Origin: Streptomyces aurantiacus | Lineage (GTDB): Bacteria > Actinomycetota > Actinomycetes > Streptomycetales > Streptomycetaceae | Assembly (NCBI RefSeq): GCF_027107535.1 | Contig: NZ_CP114283.1 | Coordinates: 7,998,001 to 8,062,000, forward strand | DNA: 64,000 nt | Reading direction: 5' to 3' | Shown here: positions 1 to 8,435 of the stretch, piece by piece | How the letters are laid out: every line of letters begins with the position of its first letter | Numbering within the stretch: the first letter of the stretch is position 1 | The notes under the pieces: model-generated | The model's input: the letters and a program-made list of their open reading frames with translations, nothing else | What the model was told of the DNA's origin: nothing | Database searches by the model: none | Translations under genes and position numbers: made by a program

Positions 1-1317
1 GGTCGCCCCGTTGACTCCTGACACACCCACGGCCACCGGAGTGCGGTGTTCCTCACCCTGGGCGCCGGCGTCGTCCGCCTCGCCGTGCGGCCCTCCGTCG
101 GCCGCGCACGCGGTCGGCGTCGCGGCCTCCGCGGGTACGTCGACTGCCTTGCGCCGGCGGTAGCGGGGCGGCACGAAGTGCTCGGCCCAGCGCGGGGCAC
201 GCGGCGTGAAGCGCGGCAGCAGGAGCAGCACCAGGCCCACCGCGCTGAGCGCCATGATGCCGAGCACGATCCACATGGCACCCGAGTTCACCGAGTACGC
301 GAGGGCGCCGAAGGCGATGAGCGCCGACCAGAAGTACATGATGAGGACGGCCCGGCTGTGCGAGTGCCCGATCTCCAGCAGACGGTGGTGCAGGTGGCCG
401 CGGTCGGCGGCGAACGGGGACTTGCCGTTCCAGGTGCGCCGCACGATGGCGAGCAGCAGGTCGGCCGCCGGGACGGCGATGATCGTCAGTGGCAGCAGCA
501 GCGGGATGTAGACCGGCACCGTCTGGTGCACGGCCTCCTTCTCGGACCCGGCGAAGAGGTTCATCGCGTCGGGGTCGACCTGCCCGGTGATGGAGATGGC
601 ACCGGCCGCGAGCACCAGGCCGATCAGCATCGAGCCCGAGTCGCCCATGAAGATCCGGGCAGGATGCATGTTGTGCGGCAGGAAGCCCAGGCACATGCCC
701 ATGAGGATCGCGGAGAACAGGGTCGCGGGGGCGGCGGACTCCAGGCCGTAGCCGTACCAGATGCGGTACGCGTACATGAAGAACGCTGCGGCGGCGATGC
801 ACACCATGCCGGCGGCGAGGCCGTCGAGGCCGTCGACGAAGTTCACGGCGTTGATGGTGATCACGACGAGCGCGACCGTCAGCAGCGTGCCCTGCCACTG
901 GGTCAGCGACACCGAGCCGACGCCGGGGATCGGCAGCCACAGGATCGTCAGACCCTGCATGACCATGACGCCCGCGGCGATCATCTGGCCGCCGAGCTTG
1001 ATGAGGGCGTCGATCTCGAACTTGTCGTCCAGGACACCGATCAGCCAGATCAGCGCGGCGCCGGAGAGCAGGGCGCGCGGCTCGTTGGAGTTCTCGAACA
1101 CCTCGTTGAGGTTCGTCAGATGGTCGGCGACCAGCAGGCCGGCGCACAGTCCGAAGAACATCGCGATGCCGCCCAGCCGCGGTGTGGGTTCTCGGTGCAC
1201 GTCACGTGCCCGGATCTCCGGCATCGCTCCGGCCACGATCGCGAACTTCCGCACCGGCCCGGTCAGCAGGTACGTCACCGCGGCCGTGATGCAGAGCGTC
1301 AGGAGGTATTCACGCAC
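1..1317 (-). CDS. WecA/MraY-like polyprenyl-phosphate GlcNAc-1-phosphate transferase (C-terminus cut by window edge)
   Basis: Integral membrane enzyme expected to transfer a sugar-1-phosphate from a UDP-sugar to a polyprenyl phosphate, the first step of a cell-wall glycopolymer lipid carrier. The minus-strand frame opens at GTG 1317 (MREYLLTLCITAAVTYLLTG) and is still open at base 1. It has many hydrophobic segments plus the family motifs REPTPRLGG near the N-terminus, DDKFEID in the first cytoplasmic loop, NAVNFVDGLDGLAAG, FMGDSGSMLIG and the histidine-rich RGHLHHRLLEIGHSHS. The tail beyond about residue 375 is hydrophilic and probably variable. The open plus-strand frame over the same DNA is an antisense shadow. 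The start is GTG, with no strong ribosome site seen. Confidence 0.88.
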   Translation of the reverse strand, partial: MREYLLTLCITAAVTYLLTGPVRKFAIVAGAMPEIRARDVHREPTPRLGGIAMFFGLCAGLLVADHLTNLNEVFENSNEPRALLSGAALIWLIGVLDDKFEIDALIKLGGQMIAAGVMVMQGLTILWLPIPGVGSVSLTQWQGTLLTVALVVITINAVNFVDGLDGLAAGMVCIAAAAFFMYAYRIWYGYGLESAAPATLFSAILMGMCLGFLPHNMHPARIFMGDSGSMLIGLVLAAGAISITGQVDPDAMNLFAGSEKEAVHQTVPVYIPLLLPLTIIAVPAADLLLAIVRRTWNGKSPFAADRGHLHHRLLEIGHSHSRAVLIMYFWSALIAFGALAYSVNSGAMWIVLGIMALSAVGLVLLLLPRFTPRAPRWAEHFVPPRYRRRKAVDVPAEAATPTACAADGGPHGEADDAGAQGEEHRTPVAVGVSGVNGAT

Positions 1318-1446
1318 GGGCTTCCCCACAGGTCTCGCTGGCCATCTCAGCCCCACACCCTAGCTTTGCGCGCATAGGGTTGGGGACTTCCGGGTAGAGC
1401 CGATGGTTGCACGAGTGGCTGTGCCCCTGTGGCCGCCTACCCCCCG

Positions 1447-2697
1447 CTAGCCGGGATAGGGGGGAAATCTCCCGGTCAGATCCCGCACTTCTTCACGCAC
1501 GCGACGGCCGGCCGCCTCGTCCCGCAGGGCCGTCGCGAACAGCGCGGCGATCCGGGTCATCTCGGCCTCGCCCATGCCCTGCGTGGTGACGGCGGCCGTG
1601 CCCAGGCGCAGTCCGCGCACGTCGGGGTGGGGCAGCGCACAGGTGTCGAGGACCATTCCGGCGGCGGCGAGACGTCCGCGGGCGGTGCGGCCCTCCACGC
1701 CGAGCGGCGCCGGGTCGACGGTCAGCAGGTGGGTGTCGGTGCCGCCGGTGGTGACCGCGAGCCCCTCGGCGGCCAGGCTCCCCGCGAGCATCCGCGCGTT
1801 CGCGACCACCTGATGGGCGTACGCGGTGAACGCCGGTGTTGCCGCCTCGCCGAACGCGACGGCCTTGGCGGCGATGGTGTGCATCTGCGCGCCGCCCTGG
1901 GTGAAGGGGAAGACCGCCCGGTCCACGCGCTCGGCCAGTTCGCTCCCGCACAGCAGCATTCCGCCGCGCGGTCCGCGCAGCACCTTGTGCGTGGTCGCGC
2001 ACACGACGTCGGCGTACGGGACCGGGCTGGGGGCAGCTCCCCCGGCGACGAGCCCGATGGGGTGGGCGGCGTCGGCGATGAGGTACGCGCCGACCTCGTC
2101 CGCCACCTCGCGGAAGGCGGCGTAGTCGATGTGCCGGGGGTAGGAGATGGACCCGCACACGATGGCCTTCGGGCGGTGCGTACGGGCCAGCGCCCGAACC
2201 TGCTCGTGGTCGATGAGCCCGCTCTCCGGGTCGACGCCGTATCCGACGAAGTCGAACCACCTGCCGGAGAAGTTGGCGGGTGACCCGTGCGTCAGGTGCC
2301 CGCCGTGCGGCAGGCCCATCGCGAGGACGGTGTCACCGGGGCGCAGCAGGGCGGCGTACGCGGCCAGCACGGCCGAACTCCCGGAGTGGGACTGCACGTT
2401 GGCGTGATCGGCGCCGAAGAGGGCCCTCGCACGCTCCATGGCGACCCGCTCGGCGACGTCGACCAGTTCGCAGCCGCCGTGGTGCCGGGCACCGGGATAG
2501 CCCTCGGCGTACTTGTTGGCGAGTGGCGAGCCCAGGGCGGCCAGCACGGCCGGCGAGGTGAAGTTCTCGGCAGCGATCAGCTGCAGCGTCGTCGTCTGCC
2601 GCTCCAGCTCGCCGAGGATGATCTCGGCCAGTTCCGGATCCTGCCGGCCGAGCACGTCGGCCGACGGCGGACCTTCAAGCATGTGTGTGACCGGCAT
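1447..2697 (-). CDS. glyA: Serine hydroxymethyltransferase (PLP-dependent)
   Basis: Cytosolic enzyme interconverting serine and glycine with tetrahydrofolate as one-carbon acceptor. About 416 aa, the usual length. Fold-type I features are visible: QLIAAENFTSPAV at the N-terminus, NVQSHSGSSA, and the PLP-lysine box CATTHKVLRGPRGG. I chose ATG 2697 (MPVTHMLEG) because GGAG lies 8 nt upstream; the in-frame 13-codon extension lacks a ribosome site. It follows the phosphatase-like gene in the same direction. The stretch coding GGAAPSPV matches a short GC palindrome (2023-2046) of the type scattered through Streptomyces genomes. Streptomyces usually carry a second glyA, so this may be the paralogue rather than the only SHMT. 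Confidence 0.9.
   Translation of the reverse strand: MPVTHMLEGPPSADVLGRQDPELAEIILGELERQTTTLQLIAAENFTSPAVLAALGSPLANKYAEGYPGARHHGGCELVDVAERVAMERARALFGADHANVQSHSGSSAVLAAYAALLRPGDTVLAMGLPHGGHLTHGSPANFSGRWFDFVGYGVDPESGLIDHEQVRALARTHRPKAIVCGSISYPRHIDYAAFREVADEVGAYLIADAAHPIGLVAGGAAPSPVPYADVVCATTHKVLRGPRGGMLLCGSELAERVDRAVFPFTQGGAQMHTIAAKAVAFGEAATPAFTAYAHQVVANARMLAGSLAAEGLAVTTGGTDTHLLTVDPAPLGVEGRTARGRLAAAGMVLDTCALPHPDVRGLRLGTAAVTTQGMGEAEMTRIAALFATALRDEAAGRRVREEVRDLTGRFPPYPG
2023..2046. repeat. Short GC palindrome inside glyA
   Basis: A G5/C5 palindrome around CAGCT, of the dispersed kind common in Streptomyces, inserted in frame in glyA. It codes a Gly-Ala-Ala-Pro stretch in an apparent surface loop. 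Related sequences lie at 5101-5124, 6346-6386 and 10284-10330. Confidence 0.5.
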
Positions 2698-2844
2698 GGC
2701 TGACTCCGGACCTCGGCGGGGGGGACCTACGTCCAATGTAGAACCGAGTTCTCCACCGCGCCCGGTGTTACGTCCGAGCCGGTGTCCCGTCCCCCGGCGC
2801 GCGCCTCGTACGGCTTGGCCCCTCGCGTCGTCCCGGGGCCCCGG

Positions 2845-3525
2845 TCAGGTGCGCGCGGGCACCCCTGTCAGCGCCGTGACCACCGGGTCCAGTGCCTGCT
2901 GGATCTCGTCCCCCACCGACCGGAAGAACGGCAGGGGCGCCCCGTACGGGTCGTACACCTCGTCCGCCTCCGCCGTCGGCGCCAGGAGCCACCCGCGTAG
3001 AGCCGCCGCAGCACGGACCAGTGCCCGTGCGCGCGCGACCATGCCCTCCTCCAGAGGGGGGAGCGTCGCGGGGTCTATGGCCCGGACCAGGCGGGTGAAC
3101 TCCTTCAGCGTGAAGGTGCGCAGGCCCGCCGAGTGGCCCATGGAGATGACCTGGGCGCGGTGGTCGCGGGTGGCGGTGAGCACCAGGTCCGCCCTGATGA
3201 CGTGCTCGTCCAGCAGCTCGCGGCCCACGAAGCCGGAGGGGTCCGCGCCGAAGTCCGCGAGGACCGTCTCCGCGTTGGCCTCCATGGCGGCGCCCTCGTG
3301 CCCCCAGGTGCCGGCGCTCTCCACGATCAGGCCGCCCCACAGGGGGTCGCCGAGGCGGTCCGCCAGGGCATGGCGGGTCAGCCGCTCGGTGATCGGCGAG
3401 CGGCACACGTTGCCGGTGCTGACGTGGAGGATGCGAAAGAAGGAGTCGCCCGAGGCCCCGTCGCCGTAAGCCCCCGTGTTCCCCGTCCCCGTACCTATGC
3501 CACGCCCCGCGTCAGGGGCTGTCAA
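2845..3525 (-). CDS. Low-molecular-weight protein tyrosine phosphatase-like protein lacking the nucleophilic cysteine
   Basis: About 226 aa. The LMW-PTP fold is recognisable from RILHVSTGNVCRSPITERL (P-loop region) and the C-terminal DPYGAPL segment, where the family normally has its DP acid loop. The P-loop should read CxGNxCRS, but the codon at the nucleophile position is AGC (Ser), giving STGNVCRS. The protein is therefore probably not a classical phosphatase; it may bind phosphate or phosphotyrosine. The start is taken as TTG 3525, overlapping the tsaC stop by three bases (translational coupling). Longer in-frame extensions run into tsaC antisense and are rejected. It lies between tsaC and glyA in what looks like one transcript. 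Confidence 0.75.
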   Translation of the reverse strand: MTAPDAGRGIGTGTGNTGAYGDGASGDSFFRILHVSTGNVCRSPITERLTRHALADRLGDPLWGGLIVESAGTWGHEGAAMEANAETVLADFGADPSGFVGRELLDEHVIRADLVLTATRDHRAQVISMGHSAGLRTFTLKEFTRLVRAIDPATLPPLEEGMVARARALVRAAAALRGWLLAPTAEADEVYDPYGAPLPFFRSVGDEIQQALDPVVTALTGVPART

Positions 3526-4169
3526 TTCGCCACCTCGAGGTCGGGTACGACCTTCCGCAGCTCCTCGGCCGACAGGGCCCCCGCGCGCAGCAGCACCGGC
3601 ACCTTGCCCGTCACGTCGACGATCGACGAGGGGACGATGCCGGGGGTGGGGCCGCCGTCCAGGTACACGGAGACGGAGTCGCCGAGCATCTCCTGCGCGG
3701 CGTCGCAGTCCTCGGGGGACGGGTGTCCCGTGAGGTTCGCGGACGAGACGGCCATCGGGCCGACCTCGGTCAGCAGCTCGATGGCGACCGGGTGCAGCGG
3801 CATGCGCACGGCGACGGTGCCGCGGGTGTCCCCCAGGTCCCACTGGAGCGACGGCTGGTGCTTGGCGACGAGGGTCAGCGCGCCCGGCCAGAAGGCGTCG
3901 ACGAGCTCCCACGCCATCTCGGAGAAGTCCGTGACCAGGCCGTGCAGCGTGTTCGGGGAGCCGATGAGGACGGGCGTGGGCATGCTCCGGCCCCGGCCCT
4001 TGGCCTCCAGCAGGTCGGACACGGCCTCCGAGCTGAACGCGTCGGCGCCGACCCCGTACACGGTGTCGGTCGGCAGGACGACGAGCTCGCCCCGGCGGAC
4101 GGCGGACGCGGCCTCGCGCAGACCCGTCGAGCGGTCGGTCGCGTCGTTGGTGTCGTATCGCCGTGCCAT
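3522..4169 (-). CDS. tsaC: L-threonylcarbamoyladenylate synthase (Sua5/YrdC/TsaC family)
   Basis: Makes threonylcarbamoyl-AMP from threonine, bicarbonate and ATP for t6A37 modification of ANN-decoding tRNAs. 215 aa, a single YrdC domain. The N-terminal basic and hydrophobic patch VVLPTDTVYGVGADAF is the signature, followed by KGRGRSMPTPVLIGS, ALTLVAKHQPSLQ and the SSANLTGHPSPEDCDAA nucleotide-binding motif. No C-terminal Sua5 extension is present. ATG 4169 has GAGGAGG upstream, and that site lies inside a 28-codon micro-ORF joining it to prmC. prmC and prfA, the release-factor methylation pair, lie upstream in the same direction, so the operon groups translation-quality genes. Confidence 0.92.
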   Translation of the reverse strand: MARRYDTNDATDRSTGLREAASAVRRGELVVLPTDTVYGVGADAFSSEAVSDLLEAKGRGRSMPTPVLIGSPNTLHGLVTDFSEMAWELVDAFWPGALTLVAKHQPSLQWDLGDTRGTVAVRMPLHPVAIELLTEVGPMAVSSANLTGHPSPEDCDAAQEMLGDSVSVYLDGGPTPGIVPSSIVDVTGKVPVLLRAGALSAEELRKVVPDLEVAN

Positions 4170-4170
4170 A

Positions 4171-4257
4171 TCAGCAAGCCTCCTCGAACACGCGGGCCCC
4201 GTTGGCCGCGCGTCTAACGATGTCCACGTCGTCCACGCAAGAAGTCGCCGCGGTCAT
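4171..4257 (-). CDS. Possible 28-aa coupling micro-ORF between prmC and tsaC
   Basis: ATG 4257 overlaps the prmC stop (ATGA) and the stop at 4171 lies 1 nt before the tsaC ATG. The tsaC ribosome site GAGGAGG is inside it. It begins MTAATSCVDDVDIVRR. It may only couple translation through the gap; nothing identifies a function for the peptide. Confidence 0.3.
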   Translation of the reverse strand: MTAATSCVDDVDIVRRAANGARVFEEAC

Positions 4258-5135
4258 GGCATCGCCCTGCGGGCGGTCGCGAACCGCGGCCTGTTGTTGA
4301 GGTCGGGGTGGTCGGCGGCGTCGGCCCAGCCCCGCTCCTCGGTGAAGATCCACGGCACCTGCCCGCCCTGGGTGTCCGCGTGCTCGACGACGACGACACC
4401 GCCCGGCCGCAGCAGCCGGTGCGCGGTGCGCTCCAGGCCGCGGATCAGGTCGAGGCCGTCCTCCCCCGAGAACAGGGCGAGTTCGGGATCGTGGTCCCGG
4501 GCCTCCGGAGCGACGTACTCCCATTCCGTGAGCGGGATGTACGGCGGATTGGAGATGACGAGGTCCACCTGGCCGTCGAGGTCGGGGAAGGCGTCCAGCG
4601 CGTCCCCCTGCCGCAGGTCGACCCTGGACCCCTCGACGTTCTTACGGGTCCACCGCAGCGCGTCCTCGGACAGTTCGACGGCGTGCACGCGGGAGCGCGG
4701 CACCTCCTGCGCGAGGGCGAGCGCGATGGCGCCCGAACCGGTGCACAGGTCGACGATCAGCGGCTCCACGACGTCCATCGCACGGACGGCGTCTATGGCC
4801 CAGCCGACGACCGACTCGGTCTCGGGCCGGGGCACGAACACGCCGGGCCCGACCTGGAGTTCCAGGTAGCGGAAGTAGGCCCGTCCGGTGATGTGCTGGA
4901 GCGGCTCACGGGCCTCACGGCGCGCGATCGTCTCCCAGTACCGGGCGTCGAAGTCGGAGTCCTTGACGGTGTGCAGCTCGCCCCGCTTCACGCCGTGCAC
5001 GAACGCGGCGAGCTCCTCGGCGTCGTTGCGCGGCGAGGGCACGCCGGCGTCGGCCAGCCGCTGGGTGGCCTGGGCCACTTCCGCGAGCAGCACTCCGCGG
5101 GGGTTTGGGGTTCGCCCCCCAAAATGTTGCTGCAC
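4254..5135 (-). CDS. prmC: Release-factor glutamine N5-methyltransferase PrmC (HemK)
   Basis: Methylates the GGQ glutamine of peptide release factors using SAM. 293 aa. A helical N-terminal substrate-binding domain runs to about residue 100. The SAM motif IVDLCTGSGAIALALA and the catalytic NPPY tetrad (VISNPPYIPL) follow. GTG 5135 is chosen because GGAGG sits 6 nt upstream. An internal GTG at 5093 has no spaced ribosome site, although family members often begin near there. The first 14 codons cross a small hairpin (5101-5124) of the dispersed Streptomyces type, so the extra residues FGGRTPNPRG may be a repeat insertion. prfA, encoding its substrate RF1, lies directly upstream. Confidence 0.92.
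   Translation of the reverse strand: MQQHFGGRTPNPRGVLLAEVAQATQRLADAGVPSPRNDAEELAAFVHGVKRGELHTVKDSDFDARYWETIARREAREPLQHITGRAYFRYLELQVGPGVFVPRPETESVVGWAIDAVRAMDVVEPLIVDLCTGSGAIALALAQEVPRSRVHAVELSEDALRWTRKNVEGSRVDLRQGDALDAFPDLDGQVDLVISNPPYIPLTEWEYVAPEARDHDPELALFSGEDGLDLIRGLERTAHRLLRPGGVVVVEHADTQGGQVPWIFTEERGWADAADHPDLNNRPRFATARRAMP
5101..5124. repeat. Small palindrome at the prmC 5' end
   Basis: TTTGGGG/CCCCAAA inverted repeat around TTCGCC. It lies in the first codons of prmC if GTG 5135 is the start, or in the prfA-prmC spacer if translation starts at GTG 5093. It could act as a weak attenuator or simply be a dispersed Streptomyces repeat. Confidence 0.45.
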
Positions 5136-5203
5136 GCTGGTCCTCCGGGGCTGAGCTGTTGTCCGTCGAGCGGATGGGTACTGCGGCTGTGCTGGTGCGC
5201 GTC

Positions 5204-6280
5204 CTAGGCCGCGGCGAGCTTGGCCGCCGAGTCGGCGTCCACGCAGGCCTGGATCACCGAGTCGAGGTCACCGTCGAGGACCTGGTCCAAGTTGTACGCC
5301 TTGAAGCCGACGCGGTGGTCCGAGATGCGGTTCTCCGGGAAGTTGTACGTACGGATCTTCTCGGAGCGGTCGACGGTGCGGACCTGGCTGCGGCGGGCGT
5401 CCGCGGCCTTGCTCTCCGCCTCCTCCTGCGCCGCGGCCAGCAGCCTGGAGCGCAGGATACGCATCGCCTGCTCCTTGTTCTGCAGCTGGCTCTTCTCGTT
5501 CTGGCAGGAGGCGACGACTCCGGTGGGAACGTGCGTGATGCGCACGGCGGAGTCGGTCGTGTTGACGGACTGGCCGCCGGGCCCGGAGGAGCGGTAGACG
5601 TCGATCCGCAGGTCGTTGGCGAGGATCTCGACGTCGACCTCCTCGGCCTCGGGCGTGACGAGCACGCCGGCGGCCGAGGTGTGGATGCGGCCCTGCGACT
5701 CGGTGGAGGGGACCCGCTGCACGCGGTGCACCCCGCCCTCGTACTTCATCCGGGCCCAGACACCCTGGCCGGGCTCGGTGGCACCCTGGCCGCCCTTGGT
5801 CTTCACGGCGACCTGGACGTCCTTGTAGCCGCCGAGCTCGGACTCGGTGGAGTCGATGATCTCGGTCTTCCAGCCGACACGCTCGGCGTACCGGAGGTAC
5901 ATGCGCAGGAGGTCGCCGGCGAACAGGGCCGACTCGTCGCCGCCCGCGCCCGCCTTGATCTCGAGGATGACGTCCTTGTCGTCGCTGGGGTCGCGCGGGA
6001 CGAGGAGCAGCCGCAGCTTCTCCGTCAGTTCCTCGCGCTGCTTCTCCAGGTCCTTGACCTCGGCGGCGAAGTCGGGGTCGTCGGCGACGAACCCCTTGGC
6101 CGTCTCGATGTCGTCCCCGGTCTGCTTCCAGGAGCGGTACGTCGCGACGATCGGGGTCAGCTCGGCATAACGCTTGTTGAGCTTGCGCGCGTTGGCCTGG
6201 TCGGCGTGGACCGACGGGTCAGCGAGCTTCTTCTCCAGATCGGCGTGCTCGCCGATGAGTTCCTCGACCGCCTCGAACAT
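5204..6280 (-). CDS. prfA: Peptide chain release factor 1
   Basis: Recognises UAA/UAG stop codons and triggers peptidyl-tRNA hydrolysis. 358 aa, the standard length. Domain 1 is the N-terminal helical hairpin ([18 protein letters not shown]). The catalytic [20 protein letters not shown] loop carries the GGQ motif methylated by PrmC. The stop-codon tripeptide region lies in the usual place before it. ATG 6280 is preferred because GGAG precedes it; the in-frame TTG 6292 would place that ribosome site inside the gene. The downstream neighbour is prmC, 68 nt away, supporting co-expression of substrate and modifying enzyme. rpmE lies upstream beyond a palindrome-bearing spacer. Confidence 0.96.
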   Translation of the reverse strand: MFEAVEELIGEHADLEKKLADPSVHADQANARKLNKRYAELTPIVATYRSWKQTGDDIETAKGFVADDPDFAAEVKDLEKQREELTEKLRLLLVPRDPSDDKDVILEIKAGAGGDESALFAGDLLRMYLRYAERVGWKTEIIDSTESELGGYKDVQVAVKTKGGQGATEPGQGVWARMKYEGGVHRVQRVPSTESQGRIHTSAAGVLVTPEAEEVDVEILANDLRIDVYRSSGPGGQSVNTTDSAVRITHVPTGVVASCQNEKSQLQNKEQAMRILRSRLLAAAQEEAESKAADARRSQVRTVDRSEKIRTYNFPENRISDHRVGFKAYNLDQVLDGDLDSVIQACVDADSAAKLAAA

Positions 6281-6345
6281 CTCCGGCTCCAATGGGCTGC
6301 CCCCGGCTCGTCACGGGCTCGGGGACGTAGGTACGGCTTGGGGGT

Positions 6346-6386
6346 TCCCCCCGCTCGATCGGGGTCGAGAGCTCGGGGGAGGGGGC
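6346..6386. repeat. Dispersed palindromic repeat between rpmE and prfA
   Basis: GGTTCCCCCC ... GGGGGAGGG ends enclose CTCGATCGGGGTCGAG, a smaller hairpin. The pattern matches the repeat inside rho at 10284-10330. It could also slow or terminate transcription between rpmE and prfA. Confidence 0.5.
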
Positions 6387-6453
6387 TGCACCGCAAAGCG
6401 CCGGTCCCGGCGCCCCCTGGTCGGAGGCGCCGGAGACCGGCGCTGCGAGCTCG

Positions 6454-6681
6454 CTACTTGTTGTCAGCGGCAGCCTTGGCCTTGCCGAAGCGGGCCTCGA
6501 AGCGGGCCACACGGCCACCGGTGTCGAGGATCTTCTGCTTGCCCGTGTAGAACGGGTGGCACTCGGAGCAGACCTCGGCACGGACGGTGCCGTTGGAGAT
6601 CGTGCTGCGGGTGGTGAACGACGCGCCACAGGTGCAGCTGACCTGCGTCTCGACGTACTCGGGGTGGATGTCGCGCTTCAA
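6454..6681 (-). CDS. rpmE: 50S ribosomal protein L31, zinc-binding (C+) form
   Basis: 75-aa ribosomal protein of the large-subunit central protuberance. It begins [12 protein letters not shown] and carries the zinc cysteines C16 and C18 (SCTCGA) and C37 and C40 ([10 protein letters not shown]), so it is the zinc-containing form rather than the zinc-independent paralogue expressed under Zur control. The TTG start at 6681 is fixed by AGGAG five nt upstream; the longer in-frame ATG extension has no homology to L31. It lies between the LCP gene and prfA on the same strand. Confidence 0.95.
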   Translation of the reverse strand: MKRDIHPEYVETQVSCTCGASFTTRSTISNGTVRAEVCSECHPFYTGKQKILDTGGRVARFEARFGKAKAAADNK

Positions 6682-6913
6682 GGTGTCTCCTAGTTTCGGG
6701 AGGGCGCCGGGTCGCCGCCGCGGGATGCGGGTGCGTGAACCGGGGCCGACTGTCCAGTCTGCCAGGACTGGTGCCATCTCCCAAAACCGGGGGACGGCGT
6801 CGGGTATTCCCCGGGGGTGGGAGTGGTGCGCCCCGGGGTGCCCGAGTGTCGCCGTGGGCCGGTGCGGGCCCGGTCCCGGGCCGTCGTGCGGTGTGCCCGT
6901 GCCCCTTGCGGGA

Positions 6914-8050
6914 CTACGAGGCGATCACGCCCTTGGCGTCGCCGCTCGCCGTCTTCTCGGTCGCCGACTTCGGGATCGCCCGGTCGTTCTTCAGGGCGTC
7001 CCAGACCAGCTCGGCCTTGGTCTTCTGGAGGAGGACGCGGTTCGCGTCGGCCGGGTCGTACTGGACCGGCATCGTGACCATGTTCATCTTCGAGGAACTG
7101 ATCCCCTTGAGCCCGCCCGCGAACGACGCCAGGTCCTTGACCGAGTCGAGGTCGGAGTCGGTGGTGACGGTCTTGGTCGCGGTGTCGGCGAGGTCGTACA
7201 GCTTCGTCGGGCTGGTCAGCACGCCGATGTCCTTGACCTGGTTGACGAGGGCCTTGATGAACGCCTGCTGGAGCTGGATGCGGCCGAGGTCGGAGCCGTC
7301 GCCGACACCGTGGCGCGTACGGACCAGACCGAGCGCCTGCTTGCCGGTGAGCTGGTGCGTGCCGGCTTCCAGGTCGAGGTGGCTCTCCTTGTCGGTGATG
7401 CTCTTGGTCGTGGTGACCTCGACACCGCCGAGCTCGTCGATCAGCTTCTGGAAGCCGCTGAAGTCGACCTCCAGGTAGTGGTCCATGCGGATGCCGGTCA
7501 TCGACTCGACGGTCTTCACGGCGCAGGCGGCGCCGCCCGTCGAGTACGCCGAGTTGAACATCGCCAGGGACGCGGCGTCGTGCCTGACGCCCTGGCTGTC
7601 GGTGCACTCGGGCCGGGGCACGAGGGTGTCGCGGGGTATGGAGACCACGCTGGCCTTCTTGTGGCCCTCGTAGACGTGCACGATCATCGCCGTGTCCGAG
7701 CGGGCGCTGCCGTCGTCGATGCCGCCGCCGAGCTTCTTGTTGCTGCCGGAGCGGGTGTCGGAGCCGAGCACGAGGATGTCCTGCGAGCCGTTGTCGACGT
7801 CCAGGGGCCGGTCGGTGCCGAGTGCCTGGTTGATGTCGACGCTCTTGATGTTGTCGTTGAGGCTGAAGTACATGTACCCGAGACCGGTACCGCCCAGGAC
7901 GAGGACGCCCGCAGCGGACCAGGCCGTGACGAGGAGCGCCTTGTGGCGCCTGCTGCGCGGCTTGCGGCGGCGGCCCGTGGCGCGGTGGCGCGGGACGGTG
8001 GTACCGGAATCGTCCGGGATACCGGGTTCCGGAATGCTCTCGGCAGACAT
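6914..8050 (-). CDS. LytR-CpsA-Psr (LCP) family cell-wall glycopolymer ligase
   Basis: Membrane-anchored enzyme expected to move a lipid-linked glycopolymer onto peptidoglycan. 378 aa: a basic cytoplasmic N-terminus ([11 protein letters not shown]), one transmembrane helix (about residues 38-60, [20 protein letters not shown]), then an extracellular LCP domain. Family motifs are [52 protein letters not shown] and [19 protein letters not shown], with the conserved arginines that bind the lipid pyrophosphate. ATG 8050 has GAGGA upstream. rho lies upstream with a strong hairpin between. The WecA-like gene at the window start could supply the first lipid intermediate, but that link is inference. 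Confidence 0.9.
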   Translation of the reverse strand: MSAESIPEPGIPDDSGTTVPRHRATGRRRKPRSRRHKALLVTAWSAAGVLVLGGTGLGYMYFSLNDNIKSVDINQALGTDRPLDVDNGSQDILVLGSDTRSGSNKKLGGGIDDGSARSDTAMIVHVYEGHKKASVVSIPRDTLVPRPECTDSQGVRHDAASLAMFNSAYSTGGAACAVKTVESMTGIRMDHYLEVDFSGFQKLIDELGGVEVTTTKSITDKESHLDLEAGTHQLTGKQALGLVRTRHGVGDGSDLGRIQLQQAFIKALVNQVKDIGVLTSPTKLYDLADTATKTVTTDSDLDSVKDLASFAGGLKGISSSKMNMVTMPVQYDPADANRVLLQKTKAELVWDALKNDRAIPKSATEKTASGDAKGVIAS

Positions 8051-8361
8051 GTGCTCCTCAGTCCTCGCTGGCTCGGTTACCCCCTGCGGTCAGGGTCAGG
8101 CGTGGTCAAGTGCCGTGACGTCTCTGTCAGGACCCGTCTGTTCAGACGTTGAAACCGAAAAAAGGGTTGCACAACAGGCTGTGACCGTACGGTGCGCCGA
8201 TGGCAACGGTGAGTGAGTGGCGCAGGCGGTCACCGACGGCTCACCTGCGCTTTCGGGGGCGGACGCGATGGTTCCCACGCCCCGTGACGCCCTTCACACC
8301 TGTGGTGAAGGTCTCGCGTGCGGCCCCTGGCGACACCGGCTTGTCCCCCGGCACACGGCAA
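8051..8361. other. Intergenic region between rho terminator and LCP gene
   Basis: About 310 bp with no credible gene. It should hold the promoter of the LCP gene on the minus strand. An A-run is visible near 8158-8162; I see no confident -10/-35 pair. Confidence 0.4.
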
Positions 8362-8404
8362 CGCGAAGGGCCGCCCCCGTGTGTGACGGGGGCGGCCCTT
8401 CGCG
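8362..8404 (-). terminator. Strong hairpin terminator downstream of rho
   Basis: A perfect 17-bp inverted repeat (8362-8378 with 8388-8404) with a 9-nt loop, 31 bp after the rho stop codon. No long U-run follows, as is usual for Streptomyces terminators. Confidence 0.85.
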
Positions 8405-8435
8405 GTACCGCTGTCCGGCCGAGCCGGCTGCGACC

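Noticed and set aside
53..1147. A 364-codon minus-strand frame over the WecA-like gene
   Set aside because: Arginine/proline-rich nonsense; the frame from GTG 1317 has the membrane helices and family motifs.
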